Below, in pieces: positions 25,081 through 34,065 of a DNA stretch of 64,000 nt. Below the pieces are notes generated by a model that did not search any database, was not told the DNA's origin, and worked only from the letters and a program-made list of their open reading frames with translations. Each line of letters starts with the position of its first letter. Positions within the stretch are counted from its first letter, which is position 1. Made by a program: the position numbers and the translations under genes. The stretch comes from Mastigocoleus testarum BC008 (GTDB lineage Bacteria > Cyanobacteriota > Cyanobacteriia > Cyanobacteriales > Nostocaceae), in assembly GCF_001456025.1 (NCBI RefSeq), contig NZ_LMTZ01000092.1:78003-142002 (forward strand), given 5' to 3'.

Positions 25081-25663
25081 CAATTAAAAAAAATAGGGAT
25101 GAAGGGATTTGTAAATTTGCCAATTTGTATGCCCCAAAGGTGAGAAAATATTACTGTATCGGGTTTTTCGTTGACATGTCATTAATCATCTTATTGGCTT
25201 CAACATTCTTCCCTATAAAATCTAATAATTTCTCTCTAAAGTTGGAAATTTTGGAAATCTGGGATTTTAAAAGCTTGAGATTTGAGCAGTCTAAAATTTT
25301 AGAAATCTAACATTTTAGAAGTCTGAGATTTTAAAAATCTTATATTTGAGGAATTTTAGACTCTGGAAGGTTGAGACTTTAGAAGTTTTAGACTGTAGAA
25401 GTTGGCAACTTTGGAAACCTTAGGTTGAAATTTGAAATTTGGGGGGTCCGAATGGGAATCCTAAATTTGAAAATTACAAATTTTATATTTTCTCAGGTTG
25501 AAATTTTAGAAGTTTGAGACTTCAGAAGTTTTATACCTTAGGAACCTTAGGTTTGAGAAGTTAAAAGATTTGGCTTCAATAGTCGTCTTACATTCAAAGC
25601 TTGTACGTTCAAAGCTCCTATTAGATTTTTGTTTTCATTAGCCTCTTATTAAGGAACAAGATA
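25081..25663. repeat. Degenerate AT-rich repeat spacer between ccmK2 and ccmK1
   Basis: The 583-nt gap is filled from ~25240 to ~25560 with degenerate units like ATTTTAGAAGTTTGAGAC and TTTAGACTGTAGAAGT. The two shell-protein genes are normally close together, so the spacer looks expanded by repeats. No gene is supported; a 61-codon frame at 25125-25310 has low-complexity content. Confidence 0.75.
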
Positions 25664-26008
25664 ATGTCAATTGCAGTGGGAATGGTAGAAACGCTTGGCT
25701 TTCCGGCAGTAGTGGAAGCTGCTGATGCAATGGTGAAAGCTGCTCGCGTTACCTTAGTAGGTTATGAAAAAATTGGTAGCGGTCGCGTTACCGTAATTGT
25801 GCGCGGAGATGTTTCCGAGGTTCAAGCTTCAGTTGCAGCTGGAGTTGATAATGTAAAAAGAGTTAATGGCGGACAAGTTTTATCTACACATATCATTGCT
25901 CGTCCCCACGAAAACTTGGAGTATGTTCTGCCAATTCGTTATACGGAAGATGTAGAACAATTCCGTGAAAATGTCAATGCAATTCGTCCCTTTGGTGGCA
26001 GACCATAA
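25664..26008 (+). CDS. ccmK1: Carboxysome shell protein CcmK1
   Basis: A 114-residue BMC-domain shell hexamer, very similar to the preceding CcmK2 but with pore loop KIGSGR and a longer tail (FRENVNAIRPFGGRP), the feature that separates CcmK1 from CcmK2. It ends six nt before ccmL and is clearly co-transcribed with it. Confidence 0.95.
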   Translation: MSIAVGMVETLGFPAVVEAADAMVKAARVTLVGYEKIGSGRVTVIVRGDVSEVQASVAAGVDNVKRVNGGQVLSTHIIARPHENLEYVLPIRYTEDVEQFRENVNAIRPFGGRP

Positions 26009-26014
26009 AGCGTA

Positions 26015-26317
26015 ATGCAAATCGCCAAAGTGCGCGGCACAGTAGTTAGCACTCTAAAAGATCCTAGTCTTCGAGGTGTAAAACTACTGTTGTTGCAGTT
26101 AGTGGATGAGGAAGGACAGATTTTACCGATATATGAAGTGGCAGCTGATTACGTTGGTGCGGGAGTCAATGAATGGGTTCTACTCAGTCGCGGAAGTGCT
26201 GCTCGCAAACTTGATGGTAGCGAACAGCGTCCCCTTGATGCGGCTGTCGTCGCGATAATCGATACAGTAAATGTTGATAATCGCTTGATATATAGCAAGA
26301 AAGATGATTATCAATAA
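26015..26317 (+). CDS. ccmL: Carboxysome vertex protein CcmL
   Basis: A 100-residue EutN/CcmL-family pentamer that closes the shell vertices. It begins MQIAKVRGTVVSTLKDPSLR and contains GAGVNEWVLLSRGSAARKLD and DAAVVAIIDTV. Length is standard. It starts seven nt after ccmK1; the 283-nt gap to ccmM is mostly repeats. Confidence 0.96.
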   Translation: MQIAKVRGTVVSTLKDPSLRGVKLLLLQLVDEEGQILPIYEVAADYVGAGVNEWVLLSRGSAARKLDGSEQRPLDAAVVAIIDTVNVDNRLIYSKKDDYQ

Positions 26318-26320
26318 ATT

Positions 26321-26410
26321 CTTATCTGGAACTTTTTCTCTGGAACTTTTTCTCTAGAAACTGTTATCTGGAGGTTGTTATCTAGAAATTGTTATCTGGA
26401 AGTTGTTATC
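26321..26410. repeat. Degenerate 14-nt tandem repeat between ccmL and ccmM
   Basis: Two to three copies of TCTGGAACTTTT and four of GTTATCTGGAAGTT-like units. The unit length of ~14 nt (2 x 7) fits the heptad class. Confidence 0.75.
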
Positions 26411-26618
26411 GGAGTAATCGTGTTAGCCGTTCAGTTAACTTCCTCGCTAAGACAGCTTTGTTTGCTTGATTTATTTGCCGGAATAATTAGTTTTCTCGTT
26501 GATTTTGTCTCAATTTTATTTGTCTTGGTTTAAATCATCAGCGATCGCAATTTACGTTAATAGGTTCGATTACTGATAGCTGGACGGCTGATAGCTGTAT
26601 ATGAGGAGGAATAATTCG

Positions 26619-28346
26619 ATGGTAGTCCGCAGTAAGGCGGCTCCCCCCACAACCTGGTCGAGGGATTTAGCTGAACCACAGATTCACGAAAGCGCTTTCG
26701 TACATTCTTTTTCCAACATTATTGGAGATGTTCGGATTAGTCCGAATGTAATTGTAGCTCCAGGCACTTCCATTAGAGCAGATGAAGGTACGCCTTTTTA
26801 TATTGGTGAAAATACTAATATTCAAGATGGTGTAGTGATACATGGATTAGAACAGGGAAGGGTTATTGGTGACGACCAACAAGAATATTCAATCTGGATT
26901 GGTAAAGATGCCTGCATTACCCATATGGCTCTGATTCATGGTCCATGTTATATCGGCGATGATGCTTTTATTGGTTTTCGCTCTACTGTTTTCAATGCCA
27001 AAGTAGGTGCTGGCTGCATCGTAATGATGCATGCTTTAATACAAGATGTGGAAATTCCTCCAGGTAAATACGTAGCTTCAGGAGCAGTAATTACAACTCA
27101 ACAACAAGCTGATCGATTACCAGATGTACAGGGAGAAGACAAGGAATTTGCCCATCATGTAGTGGGAATAAATCAGGAACTGCGGGCTGGTTATCTGTGT
27201 ATTGAAGATAACAAATGTATTACTAATTTCCGCAGTCAGATAGAAAAATCTTATACAAACGATCGAGTTGAAACATTAGAAGTTGAAAGGTCACAAAGGA
27301 GTCAGGAAGTGTTTAATAATAGCCTAGGTAGTGAAACAGTAGAGCAGGTACGCTACTTATTAAACCAAGGGTACAAAATCGGTACAGAACATGTAGACCA
27401 AAGACGTTTTCGTACTGGTTCTTGGCATAGTTGTCAGCCCATTGAAGCTAGATCCCTCAACGAGGCGATCGCAGCTTTAGAAAACTGTATGGTAGAGCAT
27501 AGTGGAGAATATGTCCGCTTATTTGGTATTGACCAAAAAGACAGACGTCGCATATTAGAAACAATTATTCAACGTCCTAACGGTAATCCAACCCCATCGA
27601 CAACAAGTTCCTATAAAGCACCTACTAATTCCTACAGCACACCAGCAGCTGGTTATAGCAACGGCTATAGCAGCACCAGCACTAGTAATAGCAGTAACGG
27701 AACTGGTAATGGCGCGCTTAGTAGCGAAACTTTAGAGCAAATCCGCCAATTACTATCTAGTGGTTACCGGATTGGAACAGAACATGTAGACCAAAGACGT
27801 TTTCGTACCGGTTCTTGGCAAAGTTGTCGACCAATTGAAACGACTTCTACCAACGAAGTAATTGCGGAATTGGTTGATTGCATGCAAAATCACCAAGGCG
27901 AATATGTTCGTTTAATTGGTATCGATCCCAAAGCTAGGCGTCGTGTACTGGAAACAATTATTCAAAGACCTAATGGTGCAGTTGCGACATCTTCTTCTAG
28001 TAATGGTCATTATTCCTCCAGTAGTTCGAGTTCATTCAGTACAGCCTCCGCGAGTGCTGTAGCAGCAAAAGCTGCTGTTCCCACTAAATTAAGCTCAGAA
28101 ATAATATCTCAAATACAACAGTTGCTAGCTGCCGGTTATAAAATTAGTGCCGAACACGTAGATAAACGGCGTTTCCGTACGGGTTCTTGGCAAAGTTGCG
28201 GGTACATAGAATCCACATCCGAACGGCAAATTATAGTGGAATTAGAATCTTATATGGCTTTGTATGACGGTGAATACCTGCGTTTGGTTGGTATCGATCC
28301 AAAAGCCAAGCGTCGAGTATTAGAAACTATCATTCAGCGTCCATAA
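26619..28346 (+). CDS. ccmM: Carboxysome scaffold CcmM (gamma-carbonic-anhydrase domain plus three Rubisco small-subunit-like modules)
   Basis: A 575-residue protein joining Rubisco to the shell. Residues ~1-205 form a left-handed beta-helix gamma-carbonic anhydrase domain with the metal-site region THMALIHGPCYIG. Cys194 and Cys200 (LCIEDNKC) form the redox-sensitive pair known from active CcmM. Three SSU-like modules follow, each with EHVDxRRFRTGSWxSC; the third lacks the second Cys of the module. Ser/Gly/Asn-rich linkers separate them. The frame extends 6 codons upstream to 26601, but GAGGAGGA at 26603-26610 is an ideal ribosome binding site for 26619, and only that start gives the 194/200 numbering. 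Confidence 0.95.
   Translation: MVVRSKAAPPTTWSRDLAEPQIHESAFVHSFSNIIGDVRISPNVIVAPGTSIRADEGTPFYIGENTNIQDGVVIHGLEQGRVIGDDQQEYSIWIGKDACITHMALIHGPCYIGDDAFIGFRSTVFNAKVGAGCIVMMHALIQDVEIPPGKYVASGAVITTQQQADRLPDVQGEDKEFAHHVVGINQELRAGYLCIEDNKCITNFRSQIEKSYTNDRVETLEVERSQRSQEVFNNSLGSETVEQVRYLLNQGYKIGTEHVDQRRFRTGSWHSCQPIEARSLNEAIAALENCMVEHSGEYVRLFGIDQKDRRRILETIIQRPNGNPTPSTTSSYKAPTNSYSTPAAGYSNGYSSTSTSNSSNGTGNGALSSETLEQIRQLLSSGYRIGTEHVDQRRFRTGSWQSCRPIETTSTNEVIAELVDCMQNHQGEYVRLIGIDPKARRRVLETIIQRPNGAVATSSSSNGHYSSSSSSSFSTASASAVAAKAAVPTKLSSEIISQIQQLLAAGYKISAEHVDKRRFRTGSWQSCGYIESTSERQIIVELESYMALYDGEYLRLVGIDPKAKRRVLETIIQRP
27296..27311 (+). promoter_or_regulatory. Predicted internal translation start for the short CcmM (M35-type) isoform
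   Basis: AAGGAG at 27296-27301 precedes an in-frame GTG at 27309-27311 by 7 nt, five residues before the first small-subunit-like module (LGSETVEQVRYLLNQ). In Synechococcus a short CcmM is made from an internal start at the same place. The product here would be 345 residues. Confidence 0.7.
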
Positions 28347-28823
28347 TCAGCAAAATTGAGATTTAGGGAGTAGAAAAATTAACGAATAGGAAAATAACAA
28401 CTTCAAAGGAATTTTTACTCAATAGATTTGGCTATTATCTCGGTTGTTAATGGCTAAGTATCTTAGCTAAATACTTGACAGTAGAAAGCTTCGCTTTGAA
28501 AGCTTGCAAAATCAAAGAGAATATTTTCCGAGAAGGACTATTTATTAGGAAAAATTATTTGTCAAGAATAACTCTTTCCCAAAGAACTATTTCTCGATTG
28601 GAATAATCTCTGAAGAGTAATAATTTTTCCAATCATTCTCTTAATCTGATTGGTAAGTAAATATTTCTACTCTCTGATTCCTCAAAGATCTCATAAGGGT
28701 AAGTTTTGAGTTTTGACAATTTAGTTAAATAAATTTGTGAAATAAATAAAACCTACGCCTGCGAGTTTTATCCCCCAAACATCTGCTTGTATAATTTTTG
28801 GCTCTAATAAGGTTAATATTCCT
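28347..28823. other. Spacer between ccmM and ccmN, no gene seen
   Basis: A 477-nt AT-rich gap. A small palindromic stretch GAAAGCTTCGCTTTGAAAGC is near 28486-28505. No clear terminator with a T-run, so ccmN may be co-transcribed or have its own promoter. Confidence 0.5.
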
Positions 28824-29576
28824 ATGTCCGTGCCGCCACTGCGTTTAGGCAATCAATTTGACATACATATCAGTGGCGAAGTTAGCATTCACCAAACTGC
28901 AGTTATTGCCCCAGGGGTAATACTTCAAGCAGCTCCAAATAGCAAAATAATTATTGCAGCAGGAGTTTGTATTGGTATGGGATCAATTCTTCAAGCTGCC
29001 CGGGGAATGATTGTAATTGGAGCGGGAGCAAATCTAGGTGCTGGATTTCTGATGGTTGGTGCAGGTACAATTGGAGAAAATGCTTGTGTCGGAGCAGCTT
29101 CAACAGTTTTCAATTCTTCTGTTGCACCTGGAGAAATAGTTGCACCTGGTTCAATTCTAGGAGTACCAAATCCCATCAAAGAAATACCTTCTCCGGAGGT
29201 AAATAGCAATACACAACAGCTAAACTCAACTACAAATCCTGAATCTGTAAGTTCTCCCTCGGGGAATACAGAATCAATGAATGGAAGAGTTAATACGAAA
29301 AATCCTGGCGAAAATTTATCCTCCCAATTCCCAGAAACATCTCAGCAAAAAGAGCTAAAGACTCCATCCCCTGAGGAAAATCAGTTAGGAGGTAACGAGC
29401 CCGATAAAACTGAGCAATCCTCCTCTAGTTCCCAATCCAATGCACCAGCCACTGAATCACCAAGTAATTTCGGCGCTCATATCTATGGACAAACCAACAT
29501 CAACCGCTTATTAATCACTTTATTTCCTCACAGACAACCATTAAATCAACCGGAGTCTGAAGATTCGCCAGAATAA
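28824..29576 (+). CDS. ccmN: Carboxysome assembly protein CcmN
   Basis: A 250-residue adaptor between CcmM and the CcmK shell. Residues ~15-125 are hexapeptide repeats of a left-handed beta-helix (VIAPGVILQAAPNSKIIIAA, ENACVGAASTVFNSS). A Ser/Pro/Glu-rich flexible linker (~130-215) follows. The C-terminal amphipathic encapsulation peptide is at ~218-240 (GAHIYGQTNINRLLITLFPH), which docks to shell proteins. Position after ccmM is classical. Confidence 0.94.
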   Translation: MSVPPLRLGNQFDIHISGEVSIHQTAVIAPGVILQAAPNSKIIIAAGVCIGMGSILQAARGMIVIGAGANLGAGFLMVGAGTIGENACVGAASTVFNSSVAPGEIVAPGSILGVPNPIKEIPSPEVNSNTQQLNSTTNPESVSSPSGNTESMNGRVNTKNPGENLSSQFPETSQQKELKTPSPEENQLGGNEPDKTEQSSSSSQSNAPATESPSNFGAHIYGQTNINRLLITLFPHRQPLNQPESEDSPE

Positions 29577-29640
29577 ATGTTAATTGTGTTAATTGTAAAT
29601 TGGTAGTTGTATTTGCGATTAACAGTCCCGGAGAAATTTC

Positions 29641-30405
29641 ATGGAGACACACAACAAGTCGTCTCACAGGCAAACCTTATTTATGGATAGTGCCTTGGGA
29701 TTAGTCTCTACCCGTAGCTTTCCTGCCATTGTAGGGACTGCGGATATGATGCTTAAATCAGCTGGAGTTCACCTAGTTGGATATGAAAAAATTGGTGGCG
29801 GACATTGTACAGCCATTATTCGTGGTGGTGTAGCTGATGTTCGTCTTGCTATAGAAGCAGGAGAGGATACCGCCAAGCAATTCGGTCAGTATGTTTCCAG
29901 CTTGGTAATCCCTCGACCTTATCCAAATTTAGACGTTGTTTTACCAATTACAGGTCGCCTCAGTCAAATTATTCAAGAAAATAGTTACTCTCGCTTAAGT
30001 AATTTAGCAGTTGGTTTAGTAGAAACAAAAGGTTTTCCTGCAGTAGTAGGAGCCGCCGATGCAATGCTTAAAGCCGCTGATGTCCAATTAGCCGCATATG
30101 AAAAAATTGGAGCGGGTCTTTGTACGGCGATTATCCGTGGTTCTGTAGCAAATGTCGCTGTTGCAGTGGAAGCTGGAATGTACGAAGCCGAAAGAATTGG
30201 TGAATTGAATGCAATTATGGTCATTCCCAGACCTCTGGATGAGTTAGAAAAGACTTTACCCGTTGCTAATTGTTGGATTGAAGAACGTCAACCATTAAAC
30301 CTACCAATAAATATCAAAGAACCTATTGCTGAGGCGGAATTAGTTGAATTGCCAGATTTGAGTCAAGTACCTGAAACAATTAAAGAAACAATTATAGAAG
30401 AATAA
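29641..30405 (+). CDS. ccmO: Carboxysome shell protein CcmO (tandem BMC domains)
   Basis: A 254-residue double-BMC shell protein expected to form pseudohexamers at facet edges. The first BMC domain is ~16-105 (ALGLVSTRSFPAIVGTADMM, VGYEKIGGGHCTAII) and the second ~123-210 (AVGLVETKGFPAVVGAADAM, AAYEKIGAGLCTAII). A ~40-residue acidic tail follows. It starts 64 nt after ccmN and ends the ccm operon, followed by a strong hairpin at 30555-30602. Residues before the first BMC domain allow an alternative start at Met15. Confidence 0.95.
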   Translation: METHNKSSHRQTLFMDSALGLVSTRSFPAIVGTADMMLKSAGVHLVGYEKIGGGHCTAIIRGGVADVRLAIEAGEDTAKQFGQYVSSLVIPRPYPNLDVVLPITGRLSQIIQENSYSRLSNLAVGLVETKGFPAVVGAADAMLKAADVQLAAYEKIGAGLCTAIIRGSVANVAVAVEAGMYEAERIGELNAIMVIPRPLDELEKTLPVANCWIEERQPLNLPINIKEPIAEAELVELPDLSQVPETIKETIIEE

Positions 30406-30554
30406 CTAGAGAATTTGGGAGTCAGAATTCACGAGTTGTGGAGATGTAACATTCTACGTCTGTACGGGAGTCATAATGCTAAGTCAATTTTGACTTTTAA
30501 CCTTTGACTTGCGCTTACCAACATAAATGAAAACCATCCATTAAAAAAGAAAAA

Positions 30555-30602
30555 AAAAACGTTGTAGCCAACCTAGTGGGAGAAGGTTAATACAACGTTT
30601 TT
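30555..30602. terminator. Intrinsic terminator after the ccm operon
   Basis: AAAAACGTTGTA (30555-30566) pairs perfectly with TACAACGTTTTT (30591-30602), with an inner AACCT/AGGTT helix. A-run on one side and T-run on the other make it work in both directions. It lies 150 nt after ccmO. Confidence 0.88.
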
Positions 30603-30851
30603 ATTAATATCCCCCGAAACACACCATGTTAAGTGATGTGTAACTTTGGCTGGAAGGCATCTTACGCTTTGCTTGCTAATTTGATAATAGCTCCTTAGAA
30701 CCATAAAGGGAATACCGTTATAATGATAAGTAGCATAGATAAAAATCTATGATCCAACCCCCATGTTCTCGTCTCCTCGCAGATGCAGCATATGTAGGGG
30801 TGTAGTGATACTAGAACAATAAATTCAATTACTTTTGCAGGAGAGTTTAAC

Positions 30852-31769
30852 TTGAACCAAGTAACACTACATCAGTTAAGAGTGTTCGAAGCCGCAGCAC
30901 GACATGCAAGTTTTACTCGTGCAGCAGAAGAACTTTTTCTTACCCAACCTACTGTTTCAATGCAAATCAAGCAATTAACCAAAGCAGTAGGACTACCATT
31001 GTTTGAACAGGTTGGTAAGCGTTTGTTCCTGACAGAAGCAGGGAGAGAATTATTTTCTACTTGCTTGTCAGTATTTGATACTTTGGCTCAGTTCGACATG
31101 AAAGTAGCCGATCTCAAGGGTTTAAAACAGGGACAATTACGTCTATCAGCGATTACCACCGCCAAATATTTTGTTCCCCGTTTGTTGGGTCCATTTTGCC
31201 AACTATATCCGGGAATTGATATTTCACTTCAAGTTACAAATCATGAAGGTATTCTCGAACGGATGGGTAATAACCAAGATGATTTGTATATCATGACAAG
31301 AGTTCCTGAAAATATTGATGTTAGCTATCAACCATTTTTAGAAAATCCTTTAGTGGTTTTAGCACCTAAAAATCATCCCCTCGCAAAGGAGAAAAATATT
31401 CCCATTCAACGCCTGAGTGAGGAAGCATTTATTATGCGAGAACCAGGTTCAGGAACGCGCAAAGCGGTACAAAGTCTACTGAAAGAACATGACGTAAAAG
31501 TCAAAGTTAAGTTAGAACTAGGTAGTAACGAAGCAATTAAGCAAGCAATTGCTGGCGGTTTAGGAATTTCAGTTTTATCCCGTCACACATTGATTCCATA
31601 CAAAGGTGATATAGCCATTTTAGATGTGGAATATTTTCCCATCCAGGGTCACTGGTACGTTGTTCATCCATCAGGTAAACAACTATCTATAGTTGCTAAG
31701 ACTTATTGTGAATATCTCTTAGATGCAGTTAAGCAGATTAGAGATGAAAGTGTAACTATTCCTGCTTAA
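30852..31769 (+). CDS. cmpR: LysR-family regulator of inorganic carbon genes (CmpR/CcmR type)
   Basis: A 305-residue LysR-type regulator. The N-terminal winged helix reads LHQLRVFEAAARHASFTRAA, EELFLTQPTVSMQIKQLTKA, and the effector domain (~90-295) includes SAITTAKYFVPRLLGPFCQL and SGTRKAVQSLLKEHDVKVKV. It is far closer to CmpR/CcmR (NdhR) than to the Rubisco regulator RbcR by these stretches. The TTG start is preceded by AGGAGAG at proper spacing. Location at the end of the ccm cluster, near the CO2-uptake NDH-1 operon, supports control of carbon-concentrating genes. CmpR versus CcmR cannot be decided firmly. Confidence 0.85.
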   Translation: MNQVTLHQLRVFEAAARHASFTRAAEELFLTQPTVSMQIKQLTKAVGLPLFEQVGKRLFLTEAGRELFSTCLSVFDTLAQFDMKVADLKGLKQGQLRLSAITTAKYFVPRLLGPFCQLYPGIDISLQVTNHEGILERMGNNQDDLYIMTRVPENIDVSYQPFLENPLVVLAPKNHPLAKEKNIPIQRLSEEAFIMREPGSGTRKAVQSLLKEHDVKVKVKLELGSNEAIKQAIAGGLGISVLSRHTLIPYKGDIAILDVEYFPIQGHWYVVHPSGKQLSIVAKTYCEYLLDAVKQIRDESVTIPA

Positions 31770-32336
31770 TTTTTCCAAAACGCAGTAAAAAGATTCTCGA
31801 AAATATCAACTTGATTTTGTGAAATTACCAGAGAAAACAATGTTCCCCCCTGAAACCACCATATGCTGTTCCCATAAAAAGTTCAGGAGTAATTAGCAGA
31901 TGATTCGGTTTTTGGAATTCAGCAGATAGTTCTAGTTAGACAAATATCTACTTACTGTCTTCTGAATTCTAAATTCTGAATTCTATATTCTATAATTCTG
32001 AGCTTTATATTCTGAATTTTTAATTCTATATTTTAAATTTTATATATTAAACTTTATATATTAAATTATAAGCCTTACATTCTAAACTCTAATTTATAAA
32101 ATCTCTATTTGCCAACATAAACTCTATACTTAAATTTGATACATATTATCAACTTTTCAATCAAAATACTAAAAAATATTAATTATCTATACTAAAAATA
32201 AAACTAAGAAAAATTAAATATTCATACATTTTCCTGAGAATTAATTATTAAAAATTCATGATCGGTGAAAGATTGACTTTAGAAGTTCTCAATACTAAAA
32301 ATAAAAAAAAGAAAATAATTAAAAATAAAGAGGAAA
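31770..32336. repeat. AT-rich degenerate repeat region
   Basis: No gene. At about 31960-32060 there are tandem copies of a TTCTGAATTCTAAA-like unit (2 x 7 nt) that degrade toward pure AT-rich sequence. The last bases (AGAGGAAA before 32337) hold the ribosome binding site of the next gene. Confidence 0.7.
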
Positions 32337-33992
32337 ATGGTGGTGATAGAATCAGACTTAGAAATTGATAGACAAACTCTAGAAAGCCGGATTATTGCAG
32401 TCACTGTCTATAAAAAACAAGCTTTAGTAACCCGCACAGCAAAGGCAGAGTTAACCGGAGAGGAAAGTGTTTTAATAATTAATCAATTGCCAGTAACTCT
32501 CAAACCTGAATCAGTACGTGTCAAAGGAAGTGGTAAAATACCAGTACGTCTACTCACGGTAAATACTGAAAAAAACTATTCAACAGAATCGATAATTGAA
32601 CGACAAACACAGATCGAAAGACAAATAAAACATTTAGAAGCTCAAAAACGTAATTTACAAGCACAAGTAGATGCTTTAAGCTTGCAATCTAAATTTATTG
32701 AGGGTTTACGGGAGAAAGCTGAAGAACAATTTTCTGTGAGTCTGGCACGGAAAAATATGAGTCTGAGTGAAACTTTGGACTTAGTCAATTTTTTAGGAAG
32801 TCAATATAGCGAATATGCTATTGCAACAGGGGAATACAAGAGTCAGCAAAAAGAAATAGATAAACAAATTGAAGCACTAAAACTACAGTTGCAATCTCTA
32901 CAAACGCCAAATTCAACTAGCGATTTCAGTTTGTTTATTGCAATAGAACCAGCAGGAAGTGGTGAATTCGAGCTAGAAATTTCTTATGTAGTCACGGGTG
33001 CAACTTGGACTCCCCTCTATGATTTAAGAGTTGATAGTGTAAGCCACAGTGTTTACTTGAGTTATTTGGCTGAAATCTCTCAAAATAGTGGTGAAGACTG
33101 GAATAATGTTGCCTTAACACTTTCTACAGCTAAACCGGGTTTGGGTACCCTACCACCACAATTAAAGCCTTGGTATATTGATAAACCTGCTGTACCGGTT
33201 GCTGTTCAACAGAAACGAAGATCCCTTTCACGTTCCTACTCAATGAATCCTGATGATTATGAGGAATCTTCAGAAGAAATTGCTTTTTCATTAGAAATGG
33301 CTGAAGAAGAAACAAATAATGAAAGTGAAGCTTTAATTGGAGCAGAAAGTCTTAATGGTAAGGTATCTAAGCAAGGGAATGTTGTTACCTTCAAGTTAAA
33401 AAATAAAAGTAATATTCTCAGTGATGGTACGCCTCACAAAACAACAATTTTTCATGATGATTACCCTTGCTGTTTTGATTATGTAACAATGCCCCGTTTA
33501 GTCAGCTTTGCTTATTTACAAGCAAACGTGAAAAATAGTTTGAATGGTGCGACCTTATTACCTGGGAAAGCCAATATATTTCGTGACGATGTATTTGTCG
33601 GAACGACTAAAATCGCAAATACTGTTGCTGGTGAAGAGTTTAAATTAAATTTAGGTATTGATGAAGGGTTAAAAATTGAACGTGAGTTAGTGGAGCGTCA
33701 AGTTGATAAAAAACTGATTGGTAATAATCGCAAAATAACTTATACCTACAAGTTAGTAATTACTAATTTATTGCAACATGAAGCTAATTTAAAGTTATTT
33801 GAGCAACTACCGGTTAGTCGCAACGAGCAAATCAAAGTTCGTCTCAGTCGTACTAGTCCCCAGATTAATCCAAGTGAAATGGGAATTTTGAGTTGGGATT
33901 TAATAATTCCATTTGAAGGTAAGCAAGATATATTTTATCAGTTTACGGTGGAGCATCCACCCCATTTTACCGTTGTTGGTTTGGACATTTAG
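32337..33992 (+). CDS. Mucoidy-inhibitor A (MuiA) family protein (DUF4140/DUF4139)
   Basis: A 551-residue protein. Residues ~17-110 match the N-terminal DUF4140 region (SRIIAVTVYKKQALVTRTAK). A coiled-coil-like helix pair (~80-190, many Gln/Lys/Glu) follows. The DUF4139 beta-rich domain (~205-551) reads ELEISYVVTGATWTPLYDLR, NSGEDWNNVALTLSTAKPG and TFVEH-like FYQFTVEHPPHF at the end. The family is widespread with no settled biochemical role. No signal peptide, so it is probably cytoplasmic. Isolated gene. Confidence 0.88.
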   Translation: MVVIESDLEIDRQTLESRIIAVTVYKKQALVTRTAKAELTGEESVLIINQLPVTLKPESVRVKGSGKIPVRLLTVNTEKNYSTESIIERQTQIERQIKHLEAQKRNLQAQVDALSLQSKFIEGLREKAEEQFSVSLARKNMSLSETLDLVNFLGSQYSEYAIATGEYKSQQKEIDKQIEALKLQLQSLQTPNSTSDFSLFIAIEPAGSGEFELEISYVVTGATWTPLYDLRVDSVSHSVYLSYLAEISQNSGEDWNNVALTLSTAKPGLGTLPPQLKPWYIDKPAVPVAVQQKRRSLSRSYSMNPDDYEESSEEIAFSLEMAEEETNNESEALIGAESLNGKVSKQGNVVTFKLKNKSNILSDGTPHKTTIFHDDYPCCFDYVTMPRLVSFAYLQANVKNSLNGATLLPGKANIFRDDVFVGTTKIANTVAGEEFKLNLGIDEGLKIERELVERQVDKKLIGNNRKITYTYKLVITNLLQHEANLKLFEQLPVSRNEQIKVRLSRTSPQINPSEMGILSWDLIIPFEGKQDIFYQFTVEHPPHFTVVGLDI

Positions 33993-34065
33993 ATATTCTT
34001 TTGCCTTAGATCAACTTATTTTATCAGCAAAATTGAAAATTGTTTAAATTAATTTAAAAACTGAT

